DNA from: Dehalococcoidia bacterium
GTDB lineage: Bacteria > Chloroflexota > Dehalococcoidia > UBA6926
Reading direction: 5' to 3'
Assembly: GCA_012271225.1 (NCBI GenBank)
Contig: JAAXGS010000009.1
Span: forward strand, 1 to 23,537
DNA: 23,537 nt
Shown here: positions 21,209 through 23,537 of the stretch, in pieces
How positions within the stretch are numbered: the stretch's first letter is position 1
Layout of the letters: every line of letters starts with the position of its first letter
Program-made: the position numbers and the translations under genes
Notes under the pieces: model-generated
The model's input: only the letters and a program-made list of their open reading frames with translations
Database searches by the model: none
Told to the model about the DNA's origin: nothing

Positions 21209-22411
21209 ATGGATTCCCACACACTTTCCGGCCTGCTTGGACGGCGGGGCAGCCTGCAACACCCGTGGAGCAGCGTCGTCCAGCCGCCTGAGGGGACAAT
21301 CGGGTTCGGCGGCGGCGTGCCGGACCCGCAAACGCTCCCGCTTGCGCAGCTTGACGCGGCATCGCGCGCCGTTCTCGCGCAGGAGGGAGTCGCCGCGCTC
21401 CAGTACGGCAGTTCCATGGGGGACATTGTGCTGCGAGAGCGCATCGCGGAGAGGGTGACGCGGCGGCACGGCGTTGAAACGCCGCCTGACCACATCGTCA
21501 TCACCACGGGCGCGTCGCAGGCGCTGGACATTGTGTGCGCGACGTTTCTCGATCCGGGCGACATCGTGATCACGGAGAACCCCGCGTTTACGGGCTCGCT
21601 CTGGACGTTTCGAGCGCATGGCGCGCGCCTGCTCCCGGTGGCCTCCGGCTCAGGCGGGCTGGACATCGACGCGCTTGATGAAACGCTGTCCGGCCTGCGT
21701 GCCGCGGGCGATCGGCCAAAGCTCATTTATGTGACGCCGGATTACCACAATCCCACCGGCGCGCAGATGCCCGCCGAATCACGCCGCCGCCTGGTCGATC
21801 TGGCGGCGGACGCCGGCTGCCTGATCGTCGAGGATGTGGCGTATGAAGAAGTCGGTATTGACGGCATCGATGCGCCATCACTGCTGTCGCTGTCCCCGGG
21901 CGGCGTGGTTCAGGCGAGCACGTTCAGCAAGATGATCGGCCCCGGACTGCGGATTGGGTGGCTGACCGGGGCCGCCCCCGCCGTTCTCTACTCCGCCGCC
22001 AACCGCACGGACATGGGCACCAGCGTCACGCTCTCACGGATGTTGGCGCGCTTTCTGGCGGATGACGCTCTGGACCCGCACCTGGAGAGAGTGCGGCAGG
22101 TCTATCGGCGCAAGCGCGACGCCTTTGATCAGGCCGCGCGAGAGAACATGGGCCCGCTGGCGTCATGGACGGCCCCGCGCGGCGGATTCTTCTTTTGGCT
22201 GAAGGCGCGTGAGGACATGGATGTGCCCCGACTCTGGGAGCTGGCGCGTGAGGAGCGGGTCTCATTCGCCCCCGGGTTCCGTTTCTTTGTGGAGGATGAC
22301 CCGCCGATGCCGTACATGCGGTTTGCCTTCAGTGAGGTCTCCATCGAGGACATCAATGAGGGTCTGCGCCGCCTGGGGCGCGCGGTGGAGCGCCTGCTGA
22401 AGGACGGATAG
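21209..22411 (+). CDS. PLP-dependent aminotransferase, class I/II (2-aminoadipate/MocR-like branch)
   Basis: The protein has 400 residues. The start at ATG 21209 is chosen for GGGGAGG (21193–21199); the open frame extends upstream to 21059 but there runs next to the tRNA-Gly gene and has no ribosome site. The N-terminus (IGFGGGVPDP) and TTGASQALDIV form the cofactor pocket. PDYHNPTGAQM is the substrate and PLP hydroxyl motif. The Schiff-base lysine is K241 in STFSKMIGPGLRIGW. The C-terminal domain is complete. There is no N-terminal GntR domain, so it is an enzyme, not a MocR regulator. Similar enzymes transaminate 2-aminoadipate, branched-chain or aromatic amino acids with 2-oxoglutarate. 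The exact substrate is open. Confidence 0.93.
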   Translation: MDSHTLSGLLGRRGSLQHPWSSVVQPPEGTIGFGGGVPDPQTLPLAQLDAASRAVLAQEGVAALQYGSSMGDIVLRERIAERVTRRHGVETPPDHIVITTGASQALDIVCATFLDPGDIVITENPAFTGSLWTFRAHGARLLPVASGSGGLDIDALDETLSGLRAAGDRPKLIYVTPDYHNPTGAQMPAESRRRLVDLAADAGCLIVEDVAYEEVGIDGIDAPSLLSLSPGGVVQASTFSKMIGPGLRIGWLTGAAPAVLYSAANRTDMGTSVTLSRMLARFLADDALDPHLERVRQVYRRKRDAFDQAARENMGPLASWTAPRGGFFFWLKAREDMDVPRLWELAREERVSFAPGFRFFVEDDPPMPYMRFAFSEVSIEDINEGLRRLGRAVERLLKDG

Positions 22412-22508
22412 CCGCGCAACGAAACGGGCGCGCGCCCATGAGCGGCGCCGGTGAGCCTACACCTTAGCGGCATGGCCGCGCGACCGCCGGGCGCGCGGTG
22501 GCAGTGCG

Positions 22509-23333
22509 TCAGCCAGCGGTCGCCAGTCTGCGCGCGGTGGTGATGAAGCCGGTGTGGGCCACCATGCGATGAGCCGGCCTGAGCGATTGCGGCCCGGCGT
22601 CCCATGGCCGCAGCGCGACCTCAAACTGATCAATGAGGCCAAACGCGGGCTCCGCGTCAAGCTCCTGCCACAGCCTGTGCAGCTGTAGCGTCGTGGGGAC
22701 ATAGGCGAGGAAGATGCCGCCGGGCCGCATGGAGCGGCGCGCGTGCGGAATGACTCGCCACGGCTCCGGCAGATCAAGCATGACGCGGTCCACGGATGAC
22801 TCCGCAATGCCGCCGTCATAGATGTCGCGCAGGTGTACAACCAGGCGGGACGCGAGGACATCGGGAAGAAAGCCCGCGATGTTCCGCTGCGCAAGCGCCG
22901 CGAAATCCTCGCGGGATTCGTATGAGTACACGCGGCCGGACTCGCCGACGGCCCGCAGGAGCGCGATCGTCAGAGCGCCGGAGCCGATGCCCGCCTCAAC
23001 CACGGTGGCACCCGGGCAGACATCGCCATAGGTCAGGATCGCCCCGATGTCCTTGGGGTAGATTGGCGTTGCGCCCCGCTTCATCGTCAGAATGTAGTCG
23101 TTGAGCGATGGCCGAATGGCCAGATAGACGCCGCCCCGGTCGGTTCGGAACTCACCGCCCTCCTGCCGTCCGATCATGTCATCGTGCGGGAGCAGCCCCG
23201 CGTGGGAATGGAACCGGTCGCCCGGCTGCAGTCGTATCAGGTACTTGCGGCGCTTGCGGTCGATGAGCAGGACAAGGTCGCCGGGATGAAAGACCCCCGC
23301 AGCTGTGTTATCGATGGGCGGGTCTGTTGTCAT
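22509..23333 (-). CDS. trmI: tRNA (adenine-58-N1)-methyltransferase TrmI
   Basis: The protein has 274 residues from ATG 23333. The frame continues to an upstream ATG at 23393, but those 20 residues look unlike the family and neither start has a strong ribosome site. The N-terminal beta-barrel (FHPGDLVLLIDRKRRKYLI) typical of TrmI is followed by YPKDIGAILTYGD and the AdoMet-binding motif VVEAGIGSGALTIAL. The acidic motif II follows in YSYESRED, and the catalytic DLPEPW segment and PTTLQL stretch are present. TrmI makes m1A58 in the T loop of most tRNAs. It lies directly downstream of the end of an rRNA operon on the same strand. Confidence 0.93.
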   Translation of the reverse strand: MTTDPPIDNTAAGVFHPGDLVLLIDRKRRKYLIRLQPGDRFHSHAGLLPHDDMIGRQEGGEFRTDRGGVYLAIRPSLNDYILTMKRGATPIYPKDIGAILTYGDVCPGATVVEAGIGSGALTIALLRAVGESGRVYSYESREDFAALAQRNIAGFLPDVLASRLVVHLRDIYDGGIAESSVDRVMLDLPEPWRVIPHARRSMRPGGIFLAYVPTTLQLHRLWQELDAEPAFGLIDQFEVALRPWDAGPQSLRPAHRMVAHTGFITTARRLATAG

Positions 23334-23455
23334 CGTTCGGCGTGATTTCCTGATGGCGGCGGAACACGGCAGTGGGCGCGTTGGCGGGATCATTCCGGCG
23401 CACGGCCGCCTCGGGCCATGCTTTCCGGCGCGTGGATGACGCGGACAAAGAAAAG

Positions 23456-23537
23456 CCCCGGCAACGACCTATTTTCCGCAGAGGGCTGCCCCTCCAGTAT
23501 CGTCGGCGCTGAAACGTTTCACTTCCGTGTTCGGGAT
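23456..23537 (-). rRNA. 5S ribosomal RNA, 3' part (5' end outside window)
   Basis: The minus strand reads ATCCCGAACACGGAAGTGAA, the conserved 5S loop B/C region, then GCGCCGACGATACTGGAGGG and the 3' stem GTCGTTGCCGGGGC. A T-rich tract (TTTTCTTT) follows the 3' end and may terminate the rRNA transcript. About the first third of the gene lies beyond the window. Confidence 0.95.

Overview
The window is a GC-rich bacterial chromosome segment. The gene content (acyl-CoA dehydrogenase and enoyl-CoA hydratase paralogues, a recA–rny–ymdB–PHP block, and a Gram-positive-type GAAC-N4-GTTC LexA box) fits Chloroflexota, plausibly a marine SAR202/Dehalococcoidia-like lineage. That placement is an inference from gene order and protein flavour, not a database result.

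Left part (1–6.7 kb): the 3' end of an acyl-CoA dehydrogenase gene is followed by a non-coding stretch with a 71-bp tandem repeat. Next come a class II Fic AMP-transferase, diverged copies of the same repeat, and a 1155-codon gene. That gene is one uninterrupted frame joining a complete molybdopterin oxidoreductase (formate dehydrogenase/DMSO reductase superfamily) to a complete NifS/IscS-type cysteine desulfurase. It is the most striking object in the window, because cysteine desulfurases supply the sulfur that activates such molybdenum enzymes. A small HicA-like toxin/antitoxin-like pair follows and ends in a perfect 30-bp palindrome.

Middle part (6.8–12.8 kb): a 50-residue membrane protein and tRNA-Gln(CUG) lie on the minus strand. 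A metal and redox cluster follows on the plus strand: a Cu(I) P-type ATPase, a YHS-domain protein, two strong hairpin terminators and a flavoprotein disulfide reductase. Then comes an unrecognised DQYVGD/DPDNG protein.

Right part (12.8–23.5 kb): housekeeping genes on the minus strand are recA (with two adjacent LexA-type operators), rny, ymdB and a PHP phosphoesterase, the last two overlapping by 4 bp. A plus-strand enoyl-CoA hydratase homologue and a tightly overlapping trio of small unknown proteins, two of them membrane proteins, are inserted before ffh (SRP54), tRNA-Gly(CCC), a class I/II aminotransferase and the tRNA m1A58 methyltransferase. The window ends inside a 5S rRNA gene on the minus strand, so an rRNA operon ends here.

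Most genes have clear Shine-Dalgarno sites. copA and ffh lack them and instead carry a TACACT element 6–9 nt before the start codon, suggesting leaderless or near-leaderless messages.
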